A stretch of DNA of 64,000 nucleotides from assembly GCF_013410665.1 (NCBI RefSeq), contig NZ_JACCFM010000001.1:3596001-3660000 (forward strand), in the 5' to 3' direction. Source of the stretch: Leifsonia psychrotolerans (GTDB taxonomy: Bacteria; Actinomycetota; Actinomycetes; Actinomycetales; Microbacteriaceae). Shown piece after piece: positions 1 to 8,906 of this stretch. Every line of letters begins with the position of its first letter. Positions within the stretch are counted from its first letter, which is position 1. The notes under the pieces were generated by a model. It saw only the letters and a program-made list of their open reading frames with translations. It was not told the origin of the DNA and made no database searches. Made by a program: the position numbers and the translations under genes.

Positions 1-185
1 TCCCGGCCGGAACCGGTCTGCCGCGGTACCGCGACGTCACCGTCGAGGCAACCGAAGAAGCCAAGGCTGAGCGTTACCCGAACCGCATCTTCACCGATGA
101 TGCAGCGTTCAACGAGGGTGACCTGAGCTTCGTCGACTTCGACAGCTTCAGCTCGGACGACTTCACGCCGGGCACATACAACTAG
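1..185 (+). CDS. rpoC: RNA polymerase beta' subunit, C-terminal end (partial)
   Basis: The frame opening at base 3 and ending at TAG 183-185 encodes about 60 residues starting PAGTGLPRYRDVTVEATEEA and ending in an acidic, Ser/Phe-rich tail (DFDSFSSDDFTPGTYN). The R-(Y)-R-D-V and P-x-R-I-F-T-D-D pattern is typical of the extreme C-terminus of actinobacterial RpoC. The 5' part lies outside the window. A strong terminator follows at 214, so rpoC is the last gene of its rpoBC operon here. Seen: the peptide and the terminator. Known: RpoC is the largest catalytic subunit of RNA polymerase. Confidence 0.93.
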   Translation, partial: PAGTGLPRYRDVTVEATEEAKAERYPNRIFTDDAAFNEGDLSFVDFDSFSSDDFTPGTYN

Positions 186-213
186 TTCGTATGGCGGCGT
201 AGTTGCTCGAATA

Positions 214-250
214 AAGAGGGTCCCGGCGTGAGCCGGGGCCCTCTTTTTTG
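214..250 (+). terminator. Rho-independent terminator of rpoBC
   Basis: A 13-bp stem (215-227 with 232-244, one G-U pair) closes a GTGA tetraloop and runs directly into six T residues. It lies 29 bases after the rpoC stop. Confidence 0.95.
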
Positions 251-273
251 TCTCTCTGACCGGCACTGACATT

Positions 274-297
274 CTTCTCGGACATGCGTCCGAGAAG
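274..297 (+). promoter_or_regulatory. Palindromic operator, probably for the TetR-family gene that follows
   Basis: A perfect inverted repeat with 10-base arms (CTTCTCGGAC and GTCCGAGAAG) around an ATGC centre ends 3 bases before the -10 box of the next gene. A site in the -35/-10 spacer is the usual place for TetR autorepression. Binding is inferred, not shown. Confidence 0.75.
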
Positions 298-300
298 TGG

Positions 301-306
301 TACACT
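301..306 (+). promoter_or_regulatory. -10 box of a leaderless promoter (TACACT)
   Basis: TACACT is followed by six bases and then the ATG at 313, so the predicted transcript starts at or next to the start codon. No Shine-Dalgarno sequence precedes this ATG, which agrees with leaderless translation. No good -35 hexamer is visible, because the operator palindrome occupies that space. Confidence 0.6.
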
Positions 307-312
307 GATCTA

Positions 313-939
313 ATGACTTCCGTGCGCTCCTCCGATGCTTCGCGAGGAAGGCTGTCGTCGAAGGCAACGCCTGACCCGCGTGCCGAGCGAACGCGTCAGT
401 CGATATTCTCGGCCATGCGCCACTTGATGACCGAGCAGTCGGCATCCGTCTCGGTCGGTGACATCGTGAGGGTGTCGGGCGTGAGCAGAAGCTCGTTCTA
501 CGCGCATTTTGCGAGCCTCGACGAGTTGGCCGCAGAGCTCCTGAAAGCGCAGCTCGCCGAGATCGGGTCGGCCGGAGACCAGCAGCGCCGCGAAGATTTG
601 ATCGTGGGAACGAGTGCAGCACGGGTGGGTTACACCCGCTTGGTCGCGCACATGGTTGAGCATTTTTCGCTGTACTCGAGCGTGCTCGAACTGCAGCCCG
701 CGCGCGGGGCCTATGACGAAATCGTCGAGGCCTACGCCACGCGCCTGCTGCAATCGGTCGTCGTTCCTGATCAGGCGCCGGCGAACGTGAATCTTGAACT
801 CGTCACGACCTATATTGCCGGGGGCGCACTCACGCTGATCAACGCGTGGCTGCGTGGGCACATCGATGTTTCAGACGACGAGCTTGTGGAGCAACTCGTC
901 GGTTTACTCCCGCCGTGGGTGACGTCCACCCGAAGTTAA
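313..939 (+). CDS. TetR/AcrR-family transcriptional regulator
   Basis: A 208-residue protein, normal for TetR regulators. The N-terminal helix-turn-helix spans about residues 25-75: [10 protein letters not shown] begins helix 1, [19 protein letters not shown] is the recognition region, and [11 protein letters not shown] follows. The rest (about 80-208) is a ligand-binding and dimerisation domain with no family that I can name, so the inducer is unknown. The ATG at 313 was chosen because TACACT lies six bases upstream, making the mRNA leaderless. The perfect palindrome at 274-297 is its likely operator. No efflux pump or enzyme gene lies next to it, so its target is either itself or distant; CarD downstream is the only adjacent gene. 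Confidence 0.9.
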   Translation: MTSVRSSDASRGRLSSKATPDPRAERTRQSIFSAMRHLMTEQSASVSVGDIVRVSGVSRSSFYAHFASLDELAAELLKAQLAEIGSAGDQQRREDLIVGTSAARVGYTRLVAHMVEHFSLYSSVLELQPARGAYDEIVEAYATRLLQSVVVPDQAPANVNLELVTTYIAGGALTLINAWLRGHIDVSDDELVEQLVGLLPPWVTSTRS

Positions 940-1015
940 CGGCTCCACCGCGCATGACCCCGGCCCGCACACGTACGCGCGCCGGATTACCAGCAGAGAA
1001 AAAGAGGCACTACGC

Positions 1016-1531
1016 ATGAAACTCGAAGTCGGCGAAACACTTGTCTACCCCCACCACGGTGCCGTCACCATTACAAGCATCGACCAGCGCACGATCAAGG
1101 GCGTCGACAAGAAGTTCCTCACGCTCAGCGTGCACATGAGCGAACTCGTCATTCAAATTCCCGTCGACAATATGGAACTTGTCGGCGTGCGCGATGTCAT
1201 CGACGCCGAGGGCGTGCAGGCCGTCTACCGCGTCTTGCAGGACGAGTTTGTTGAAGAGTCGGGTAACTGGTCGCGTCGCTACAAGGCGAACCAGGAGAAG
1301 ATGGCCAGCGGTGATGTCTACCGTGTCGGCGAGGTCGTGCGTGACCTGTGGCGCCGCGACCAGGATAAGGGCGTGTCCGCCGGTGAGAAGCGCATGCTTG
1401 AGAAGGCCCGTCAGATTCTGGTGTCGGAGCTGGCACTTGCGCAGACCCTCACCGATGCCGAAGCCAGCGACCTGATGACCGAGGTGCTGTTGGCCGCTCC
1501 GGCCGGCCCCGCACTCATCTCAGCCGTCTAA
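1016..1531 (+). CDS. carD: CarD/CdnL-family RNA polymerase-binding regulator
   Basis: A 171-residue protein. The N-terminal RNA polymerase-interaction domain (Tudor-like, about 1-60) reads [14 protein letters not shown], the family signature, and is followed by a helical DNA-binding domain (about 65-160) with the typical W-S-R-R-Y and [19 protein letters not shown] pattern. In mycobacteria CarD binds the beta subunit of RNA polymerase and stabilises open promoter complexes, notably at ribosomal RNA promoters. An AGAGG ribosome site lies upstream of ATG 1016. It stands 76 bases after the TetR gene on the same strand. Its position near rpoC and the translation genes suits a global transcription role. 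Confidence 0.9.
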   Translation: MKLEVGETLVYPHHGAVTITSIDQRTIKGVDKKFLTLSVHMSELVIQIPVDNMELVGVRDVIDAEGVQAVYRVLQDEFVEESGNWSRRYKANQEKMASGDVYRVGEVVRDLWRRDQDKGVSAGEKRMLEKARQILVSELALAQTLTDAEASDLMTEVLLAAPAGPALISAV

Positions 1532-1591
1532 CCTGACGAGACTGTGAGTCGGCGATACCGGCTCAATTCACGTACCGCCCGCTTTTGTGTG

Positions 1592-1646
1592 TACCCCATT
1601 TAGGAGTGCGCGCAACAGCGGGCGGTTTGTTGTCCCCCATTGGGGG
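1592..1646 (+). promoter_or_regulatory. C/G-block inverted repeats upstream of the kinase operon
   Basis: CCCCCATTGGGGG (1634-1646) is a perfect inverted repeat, and a weaker TACCCCATTTAGGAG lies at 1592-1606. The first resembles the TACCCC-N6/7-GGGG boxes upstream of the pilus genes (20476, 32817, 37790, 37823), although its spacer is only three bases. The 13-bp element lies about 50 bases upstream of the -10 box at 1688. It is probably a regulator site; the protein is unknown. Confidence 0.45.
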
Positions 1647-1663
1647 AAGAGTCGCGTCAGGGT

Positions 1664-1693
1664 TTGGGATCAGGGGTTATGCGCCGATAAACT
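1664..1693 (+). promoter_or_regulatory. Candidate sigma-70-type promoter of the kinase operon
   Basis: TTGGGA (1664-1669), an 18-base spacer and TAAACT (1688-1693). The predicted start is near 1700, leaving a leader of about 55 bases before the GTG at 1755. Together with the C/G boxes this accounts for the 223-base gap after carD. Confidence 0.5.
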
Positions 1694-1754
1694 GACCAGC
1701 ATTGATTCGCCGCCAGGGGAGCTGCGAACGAGTGATCGTCAACGAGGGGAAACA

Positions 1755-2897
1755 GTGGCGAGTCGACTGCCTTCCGCGCCTCCCGTGCTCGCCGGTTACA
1801 CGTTCATCCGCCCGCTGGGGACCGGCGGATTCGCCGACGTCTTTCTGTTTGAGCAGAACATGCCCAAGCGATCGGTTGCGGTGAAGGTGTTACTGCAAGA
1901 CATCGTCGACAATGACGTTCTGCGCATGTTCAATGCCGAAGCGGATGTCATGGCTCGGCTCAGTTCGCACCCCTCGATTTTGACGGTGTACGACGCCAGC
2001 ATTTCGGCGGATGGTCGACCATATCTGGTCATGGAATTCTGCCCGAGCTCGCACTCCGACGTCTTCCGTCGGGAGGTGGTCTCCGTCGTAGACGTGCTTA
2101 ACGTCGCGGTCAAGATCGCCTGCGCACTCGAGACCGCACACCGGTCGGGCGTTCTGCACCGCGATATCAAGCCGTCGAATATTCTCAATACGTCATTCGG
2201 CGCTCCCGTCCTGGCCGACTTCGGTATCGCCACGTCACTGCGCTCGACGCAGCAGGAAGAGCTCTTTGCGATGAGCGTGCCGTGGAGCGCACCCGAGGTT
2301 GTGCAGGAAACGACGACAGGCACCGTGCAAACCGAGGTGTGGGCGCTGGGAGCCACGATCTATTCGTTGCTCGCCGGCCGGTCACCGTTCGAAACGACGG
2401 ACGGTGTGCGTAGCTCGCGCCAGCAGCTTCGACAGCGGATCGTGCGGGCGAAGTACACCCCGATCGGACGGGCCGACGTGCCTCCGGCGCTGGAACAGGT
2501 TCTGGCCCGAGCGATGAGCCGTGACCCGGCCGCACGCCAGTCGAGCCTGCTTGAATTTGCGGAGAATGTGCGACGGGTGCAATACGACATGGGTATTTCG
2601 CCGACCGCGCTGGAGGTCGCCGTCGACGAATGGGCCGCCGCGGGCGCTCCGATCGATTTCGGCAACTCAGCCGTGCGGGGGCCCGTCATCTCCGAGGTTG
2701 CTGTTGCGTCACCGCGGTCGGTACGACGCCCGGGAGCGTCGGCCGTGAGAGCGTCAACACACGAGGGCACCTTCCATGTTGACGCCGAACGAGGCCGGAC
2801 TGGTTTCGGCCTGCGGCTGGCCCTTGTGGTGGCCGGCGGTCTCGTCGTCGGTGTCGGGGCGACGGTGGGCGTGCTCGCGCTGGTGGGGGTTCTCTAG
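1755..2897 (+). CDS. Membrane-anchored Ser/Thr protein kinase (PFNA-type, no PASTA domains)
   Basis: A 380-residue Hanks-type kinase. The Gly-rich loop GTGGFADV (about residue 20), the lysine in VAVKVLL (about 42), the catalytic loop HRDIKPSN (about 133), DFGIA (about 154) and an S-A-P-E motif are all intact, so it should be active. A single membrane helix at about 350-375 ends the protein; only a few residues follow it, so it lacks the extracellular PASTA sensor of PknB. The GTG at 1755 was chosen because GAGGGGAA lies seven bases upstream and the kinase domain begins at once; longer in-frame starts would add unrelated sequence. The stop overlaps the next start by one base, implying coupled translation. 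Probable substrates are the FHA protein, phosphatase tail and DDETVL-repeat protein encoded downstream. Confidence 0.92.
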   Translation: MASRLPSAPPVLAGYTFIRPLGTGGFADVFLFEQNMPKRSVAVKVLLQDIVDNDVLRMFNAEADVMARLSSHPSILTVYDASISADGRPYLVMEFCPSSHSDVFRREVVSVVDVLNVAVKIACALETAHRSGVLHRDIKPSNILNTSFGAPVLADFGIATSLRSTQQEELFAMSVPWSAPEVVQETTTGTVQTEVWALGATIYSLLAGRSPFETTDGVRSSRQQLRQRIVRAKYTPIGRADVPPALEQVLARAMSRDPAARQSSLLEFAENVRRVQYDMGISPTALEVAVDEWAAAGAPIDFGNSAVRGPVISEVAVASPRSVRRPGASAVRASTHEGTFHVDAERGRTGFGLRLALVVAGGLVVGVGATVGVLALVGVL

Positions 2898-5800
2898 TGG
2901 CACAGTCGGCTCGCAAGCCTTGGGCACGCGCCCCGCAGGGCCAACCGGCATCCGCACGGCGATCCACGTGGCTGAAGGTCGCAGCAGTCACCGCAGCTGT
3001 CGCACTCTTCGCGGGGGCTGCTGTTGTCGCATCCGGTTTCGATGTGAAGCAGACCCCTCTGAACAGCAGCTCGATTTGGGCGCTGCAGAGTGGATCGGGC
3101 AACCGGTATGCGCGGGTGAACACAGAACTGCGCGAGCTGGACACGATCAAGACCGTGCGCAGCCCGAGCACACTCGTTCAAACCGACACAGCCACGCTGC
3201 TTCTTGCCCAGAACAATGAAAAAGTCGTTGACGTCGACCCGGCCCGGCCGATCGACCTGGCCGATGACGCCGCCGGCTTCGGCAATACACCGGCCGGCAC
3301 CATTGGAGTCGTCACGTCGGCCACTCACATCGGCTATCTCACCAGCACCGGGTCGGTGTTCGTCGCCCCACTGGTCGAGGGCGCTGCGGCGACCCCGGTG
3401 CAGGTCGACCCGTTTGCCGACGACGACGTTGAGAAAGGTTCGGAGCCCCGGCGCTATGCCTCAGACGTGATCGCCCTCGGCACCGACGGAATGCTGTACA
3501 GCTACTCGAGCGCAGAGAAAAGCGTGCTGCGTTTTGATCTTGACTCGTTCGCTGTGAAGGGTGAAGACCCGGTTGTTTCCGGGCCGACGGATGCCGGGCT
3601 GCAGCTTTCCGTCGTCGGGTCGAGGTGGGTGTTGGTCAATAAGACCGGCGACACCCTGTGGCTCGCCGGAAAGCCCTCGCAGTCGGTCGATCTGGTCGCC
3701 GGCTATCAGCTGCAGAAGCCCTCCGACGCGGCAGCATCCGTGCGTATCGCCGACGAAACCGGTCTCACTGAAGTGACTTTCTCGGACGGGAAGTCGACAC
3801 GGCTGGTGGGAAGTGCGGGGGTGCAGCTCGGGGTTCCCGCCATGCCGACGTCCTTTGGCTCCGACCAATTCGCTGCGTGGATACCCTCTAGCGGAGACGC
3901 CGGCACGCTCTGGAGCGCGGCGAATGGCACGACGCAACTCGACTTCGCCGGGGCCACACTCCGCACAGACCCTGCCCCTGTCTTCCAAGACAACGGTCAG
4001 CTGATGATTCTCAATGACACGCAGAGTGGCTGGGTCTGGACGGTTCCCGACGGCGCGCTCGTACCAAGCTCGCAGGACTGGGGCATTGGTCTCGAGCAGC
4101 AGCAAAAGAAGGACGACACGGTCGAAGAGATCGCCCAGGTCGTCGACCCGCAGGCTCCGGTCGCCGAGTCTGATCAGTTTGGGGTGCGGGCGGGCGCCCT
4201 GGTCACGTTGCCGACTCTTCTGAACGACCACGATGCGAATGACGACGTGCTGACGATCGTGCCGGAGTCTCTCTCGGGGCTTCCCGCTGAGTTCGGCACG
4301 CTGAGCGTGACCGACAACGCGCAGTCCCTGGCCGTGCAGGTCGCGGACGGCGCCAGCGGAACTGCGACGTTCAGCTATGCGGTCACCGACGGTACCCGTC
4401 AGGACGGGCTGAACTCGACCCCGGCCACGGTGACGCTCACGGTGCATGGTGACGCCGAGAACTCCGCTCCGGTCTGGTGTGGCGTCGAGGGCTGTCTTCA
4501 GGATTGGCCGTCCCCGGAGGTCGCACCGGGTGGCACCGTCAGCGTTCCCGTGCTTCCCGGCTGGGTCGACCCCGACGGTGACCCGCTGTTCGTGTCGTCG
4601 GTCGTCAATCAGACCGGCGTGGGTTCGGTGACGTCCACGCCGACCGGGACCCTGGTCTTCCGGCACCCGGATCCGTCCCTGCAGGAAGCCCTGACCGTCA
4701 CGATTCTGGTGACCGTGTCCGACGTCTTCGGCGCGACGAGCGAGAAAGTACTGCCGATTTCGGTGACGCCGACTCCGCAGCTGACCGCCACGCCGTTCGC
4801 CGTGCAATCCGCGGTCGGCGAGCAGCTCACCATCGACCCGGCCGAACACCTGTCTGGCGCATCCGGGGCCTACCGCATTGGCTCGGCTACCACCCCGTCG
4901 GCGGCAGACGCGACCGTCGGCGTCAGCAGCGGAAGCTCAACCATCGACTTCACCGCGACGGTTCCCGGGAACTACCGCGTTGACTACACCGTTTCGGATG
5001 CCGTCAGCGAGGTCGTCTCGTTCGTGCGCATTCAGGTGCTCGCCGACGAGGCTACGGCCCTGAGCTCGGCCCCGGTCACCGTGTTTGTGCGACCGCGCGC
5101 CGACACGAGCGTCGATGTGTTCACTGCGATCTCGAACCCGGCAAACCGAGTGCTCCTGCTCAGCGAAGCCTTGCCCGAGCCGGCCCCGGGTGCCTCGCTC
5201 GACGTCGACGTCGTGGGACAGAGTCAACTGCGGGTGCGCGGAAACACGGCAGACGAGCAGCCGGGCAAGCTTGGTGTCGTCGGGTACACGGTGTCGGATG
5301 GAACCGGAAATCCGCTGTACACCGTGAGCGGGATCGCCACCATCTATCTGCTTGCTGCCCCTGTTGCCCAAGCGCCGATCGCGGTGGCCGACACCGTCGT
5401 GGTGCGCGCGGGCAGCCAGATCGACATTCCGATCCTCGATAACGATGTGGCGCCCGACGGTAACGTTCTGGTGCTCAACCCTCAATCTGTGCAGAACGAA
5501 TCGGGCGAGGGCCTGGCCTTTGCCTCGGGGTCGACGCTGAGATATTTGGCTCCGCAGACGGCCGGGCAGTATGAGCTGCGTTACACCATCTCCGTTGCCG
5601 GGTCGCCCGATCTTGTCGACTCCACGACAGTTGCGGTCACGGTGCTGCCGGCCGGCGAAAACCGGGCGCCACGCCCGCACACGCTGACCGCCCGGGTACT
5701 GTCGGGTGAGTCGGTGCGCGTGCCCTTCGATGCTTTCGGTGTCGATCCCGACGGCGACGCTGTTGCTCTCGATCGGGTGCTTACGCAGCCAGCCAGTGGC

Positions 5801-8800
5801 ACCGCGACACTGTCGGCCACGGGCGACGCGATCCTGTACAGCAGTGTGAAGGGCTTCAAGGGCGCGGTTGACTTCGCGTATCGTGTGCGCGATTCAAGTG
5901 GTGAGACAGGAACCGCGCTGGTGCGCATCGGTGTCCTTGATCGTCAGTCAGATCCGAGCCCGATCACCTTTAGCGACTACGTCGAGGTGCAGGCGGGGGC
6001 AGACAACCAGGTCATCGTGCATCCGGCCGCCAACGACATCGACCCTGCCGGGGGAATGCTGACGCTCACGGGTGTGCGTCCGGATGCCGCGCCCTCCAGC
6101 GCAGAGTTTGACGCCGTGGCCACACACATCGGCCGCGTCACCACGAAGCAGGTGACTCTGCTCGCCGGCGAGGAACCCGGCACCACGACCTTTGTCTACG
6201 AGGTCACGAACGAACAGGGTGACATCGCCCTGGGGCTGATCGTCATGCGAGTTGTTCGCGCGTCGGTCGCCGACTTCCCGATCGTGCAAGACACGCGACT
6301 CACGCTCGAAGAGCGCAGTACCTTCCCGAGCGGAATCGACGTCGTGACGGGCAAGGTTTCGTGGGCGTCCGGAGACGTCAGCGGGTTGAAGCTTGCGCTG
6401 TGGAAAGACGCGAAGGGTGCAACGGCCTCGGGCTGGAAGATCAGCGGTCCAGTTCCTGACGCCGGGCTCCTGGTGCCGTTTTCGCTCACCGGGAAAAACT
6501 TTCAAGGTGACGACGTGACGACTTATGGGTTTGTGCGTATTCCTGCCAAGAACGAGATCATCCTGGCCTTGAAGCAGGGCAACGTAACCCAAAAGGTGAA
6601 GGAAGACGCCTCGGTCACGTTCGATATGGCCGATCTGGTCTCGATTCCTGCCCGCGAGGCTCTGGAGCTCGGCAACACTGATCTGCGCGCATCCGGTCAA
6701 CGAGCTGAGGCAACGTGCCGGATCGAAAGCGGAACCACCGTCACGTACACCGCGGGCAAGGGCGCCCCATGGACGGACTCGTGCACGGTTCCCGTGCGCG
6801 TGGCCGGCCAAGAGGACTTCACACAACTTCCGGTTCCGATTATCATCGAGCCGCTCGAGCCGGAGCCGGAACTGCGGGCGGCCTCCCTCACACAGAGCCC
6901 TGGCGCTCCGCCCCTGCGCTACGATCTCGGCCAGATGGTGACCTGGCCCGGCAAGCCGAACCTGTCGACGCTGCGCTACGCCATCGACTACAGCGGCGAT
7001 CAATTCACGGTGACAGTGGACGGCTCAACCCTCACGGTGAAAGCGATCGACACGGCGACGCCGGGTCGCGACAACACCGTAACGGTGAAATTGACCAGCC
7101 ATCCGAATGCCGTGCCCGCCGCGCTCTCACTCAAGGTCGGTCCCGCGCCGAGTGAGCTGCCCAAGGGGGGAACGGTCGCGCGTGAGTGTTCCCAGGCGGC
7201 CGGATCAAGCTGCGTGATCGACGTCATTGGTGCCGCCGGTGAAGTGAACCTCTTCCCCGGCACACCGCTCACCGTCACCTCGGTGTCGGCGGCGAGCACC
7301 TGTGCCGGCGTCAGCTTCAGCGTGGCGGGCTCGTCCCAGGTCAAGGCCACCTGGTCAGTCGACGCCGCCGGCGGTAAATGCCAGACAAGTTTCGTCGTCA
7401 GCGACGCTCAGGGACGTGCGAGCGCCGGCGACCGCAATGGGTCGGTCACCCTTGACCTTCAGGGCTTCCCCGGCACACCGAGTTCTGTCACCCAGACCGC
7501 ATTTGACGATGGATCACTCACGCTCGCGGTCAGTCCCGGCGCCGCAGCGAGTGCCTACCCGGCCCTGCAGGGTTTCACCCTCCTGCGTGAGGGGCGTGAA
7601 GTGGGCTCATGCGATGCGTCGGGCCGCTGTGAGCCCCTCACCGGACAGAAGAACGGTGCCCAGAACACGTTCGAAGCGCGGGCCCGTAACGCGGTGGGTA
7701 CCTCGCTCGGAGCGGTGAACGTCGTCGCCTGGTCTTATGGAGTTCCCGGAATGGGGCAGGCCAGCTGGAAAGAGGCTTTCGATTCGCGCACGACCGCGAC
7801 GACCGGTGCCGTCGACCTGTCGATTCCGAACACCGACCCCGCGACCCGCGCCTACCTGGTGAACGGCACCGAGGTGGCGGTGTCGGCTGCGGGGAGTGGC
7901 ACCACCGTGTCGAATCTGACGCTCCCAGTTGGTACGCAGACGCTCACGATCATTCCGGTCAGTTCCTTTGCCCGTCCGGCCGGAACCGGACCGACTGACA
8001 AGACCGAGACGATTTCCGTGAATGCCTCCGGCTCGCCCTCGATCACCCCGGGATCCGGATCGCTGACGGTCACGACAACGTCAATTACGGTTCCCGCACC
8101 GGCGCCGAATGCGAACTCGACCACACGACCGACGTCGATGAGGTTCGTCGCCTTCCGTGACGGGGGAGCGCCCACCTGCTCAGTCGACGCGTCAGGCGGA
8201 AACGTCATGATTTCGGGGGGGAAGCAATCGGACACCTCCACGATCAGCGACCTGGTCAAAAACGAGAATTACACCGTCAAGGTGTGTTACTCAAACGGAT
8301 TTGGGCTGGCCGAAGCCGTGTTGGGGAGCGACGTGCCCTGGGCTGCACCCGACGCGCCGGTCAACTACACCTATTCCATCACGGACGGCACGACGAACGG
8401 CAGCTTCACCCTTGTGCAGCCCTTCTCAGGGCCGGCTGCGCCCAGCCGGTTCACCACAAAGTTCGTGACGAGTAATGAGGGTTGGGGCGAAGCGCCTGTC
8501 ATCACTGTTCAGTACTGCTTGATCTTGAGGCCCGCACGCTGCGGACCGGAGTCCAGCGTTGTCGCGGCAGACCCGGGCCGGCCCTATCAGGTGGAGGTCA
8601 CCTCGGTGGCGCTGACGAGCTGTGTTCCGGGCGAATCGCTCGGATTCACCGTGGATGGTCGGGGCACGGGAGCGGCCGTGACCACTGTGGCTTCGGCTGA
8701 GTACCTGGTCCCCGCGCCGACTGTCCCCGACCCGAATGCCCAAGCCTGGGTGGCGGCGACAGCGCCATTCGATCAGGTTCCACCGAACGCGACAAAGGTG

Positions 8801-8884
8801 CGCCAGGTCAGTTGGACGGTCGCCCTGGGCGGAACAATGACGTATTCGGGTTCGACTCCGAGTGAGATCGAGTGCCACCAGTGA
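2897..8884 (+). CDS. Giant Ig-like/FN3 surface protein of a PFNA-type cluster
   Basis: A 1995-residue protein. A membrane helix or signal anchor lies at about residues 26-48. Residues 50-400 form a repetitive beta-rich domain resembling a propeller. From about 415 onward there are repeated Ig/cadherin-like modules, each opening with a run such as PVAESDQFGVRAG, PIAVADTVVVRAG or PITFSDYVEVQAG and a D-x-N/D-P-D-G-D-type loop. FN3-like modules fill about 1520-1990, with a few Cys residues that may pair. No sortase motif is seen. In Bifidobacterium the equivalent FN3 protein is exported and surface-exposed. It is the obvious client of the MoxR/DUF58/transglutaminase genes that follow. GTG 2897 shares its first base with the kinase TAG. 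Ligand unknown. Confidence 0.85.
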   Translation: MAQSARKPWARAPQGQPASARRSTWLKVAAVTAAVALFAGAAVVASGFDVKQTPLNSSSIWALQSGSGNRYARVNTELRELDTIKTVRSPSTLVQTDTATLLLAQNNEKVVDVDPARPIDLADDAAGFGNTPAGTIGVVTSATHIGYLTSTGSVFVAPLVEGAAATPVQVDPFADDDVEKGSEPRRYASDVIALGTDGMLYSYSSAEKSVLRFDLDSFAVKGEDPVVSGPTDAGLQLSVVGSRWVLVNKTGDTLWLAGKPSQSVDLVAGYQLQKPSDAAASVRIADETGLTEVTFSDGKSTRLVGSAGVQLGVPAMPTSFGSDQFAAWIPSSGDAGTLWSAANGTTQLDFAGATLRTDPAPVFQDNGQLMILNDTQSGWVWTVPDGALVPSSQDWGIGLEQQQKKDDTVEEIAQVVDPQAPVAESDQFGVRAGALVTLPTLLNDHDANDDVLTIVPESLSGLPAEFGTLSVTDNAQSLAVQVADGASGTATFSYAVTDGTRQDGLNSTPATVTLTVHGDAENSAPVWCGVEGCLQDWPSPEVAPGGTVSVPVLPGWVDPDGDPLFVSSVVNQTGVGSVTSTPTGTLVFRHPDPSLQEALTVTILVTVSDVFGATSEKVLPISVTPTPQLTATPFAVQSAVGEQLTIDPAEHLSGASGAYRIGSATTPSAADATVGVSSGSSTIDFTATVPGNYRVDYTVSDAVSEVVSFVRIQVLADEATALSSAPVTVFVRPRADTSVDVFTAISNPANRVLLLSEALPEPAPGASLDVDVVGQSQLRVRGNTADEQPGKLGVVGYTVSDGTGNPLYTVSGIATIYLLAAPVAQAPIAVADTVVVRAGSQIDIPILDNDVAPDGNVLVLNPQSVQNESGEGLAFASGSTLRYLAPQTAGQYELRYTISVAGSPDLVDSTTVAVTVLPAGENRAPRPHTLTARVLSGESVRVPFDAFGVDPDGDAVALDRVLTQPASGTATLSATGDAILYSSVKGFKGAVDFAYRVRDSSGETGTALVRIGVLDRQSDPSPITFSDYVEVQAGADNQVIVHPAANDIDPAGGMLTLTGVRPDAAPSSAEFDAVATHIGRVTTKQVTLLAGEEPGTTTFVYEVTNEQGDIALGLIVMRVVRASVADFPIVQDTRLTLEERSTFPSGIDVVTGKVSWASGDVSGLKLALWKDAKGATASGWKISGPVPDAGLLVPFSLTGKNFQGDDVTTYGFVRIPAKNEIILALKQGNVTQKVKEDASVTFDMADLVSIPAREALELGNTDLRASGQRAEATCRIESGTTVTYTAGKGAPWTDSCTVPVRVAGQEDFTQLPVPIIIEPLEPEPELRAASLTQSPGAPPLRYDLGQMVTWPGKPNLSTLRYAIDYSGDQFTVTVDGSTLTVKAIDTATPGRDNTVTVKLTSHPNAVPAALSLKVGPAPSELPKGGTVARECSQAAGSSCVIDVIGAAGEVNLFPGTPLTVTSVSAASTCAGVSFSVAGSSQVKATWSVDAAGGKCQTSFVVSDAQGRASAGDRNGSVTLDLQGFPGTPSSVTQTAFDDGSLTLAVSPGAAASAYPALQGFTLLREGREVGSCDASGRCEPLTGQKNGAQNTFEARARNAVGTSLGAVNVVAWSYGVPGMGQASWKEAFDSRTTATTGAVDLSIPNTDPATRAYLVNGTEVAVSAAGSGTTVSNLTLPVGTQTLTIIPVSSFARPAGTGPTDKTETISVNASGSPSITPGSGSLTVTTTSITVPAPAPNANSTTRPTSMRFVAFRDGGAPTCSVDASGGNVMISGGKQSDTSTISDLVKNENYTVKVCYSNGFGLAEAVLGSDVPWAAPDAPVNYTYSITDGTTNGSFTLVQPFSGPAAPSRFTTKFVTSNEGWGEAPVITVQYCLILRPARCGPESSVVAADPGRPYQVEVTSVALTSCVPGESLGFTVDGRGTGAAVTTVASAEYLVPAPTVPDPNAQAWVAATAPFDQVPPNATKVRQVSWTVALGGTMTYSGSTPSEIECHQ

Positions 8885-8906
8885 AAATGAGAGAGACACC
8901 GAAACG

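Noticed and set aside
1634..1646. Sigma-54-type promoter reading of the G/C blocks
   Set aside because: The spacing does not give GG-N10-GC with the right neighbours, and actinobacteria generally lack sigma-54.
3461..4849. Long antisense open frame (462 codons) opposite the giant surface protein gene
   Set aside because: High-GC genes produce long frames on the opposite strand. The translation is Arg/His/Gly-rich, without family motifs, and no ribosome site is seen. The same holds for antisense frames near 5948-7003, 18619-19992, 20766-22301, 30321-31409, 41034-42200 and 51822-53498.
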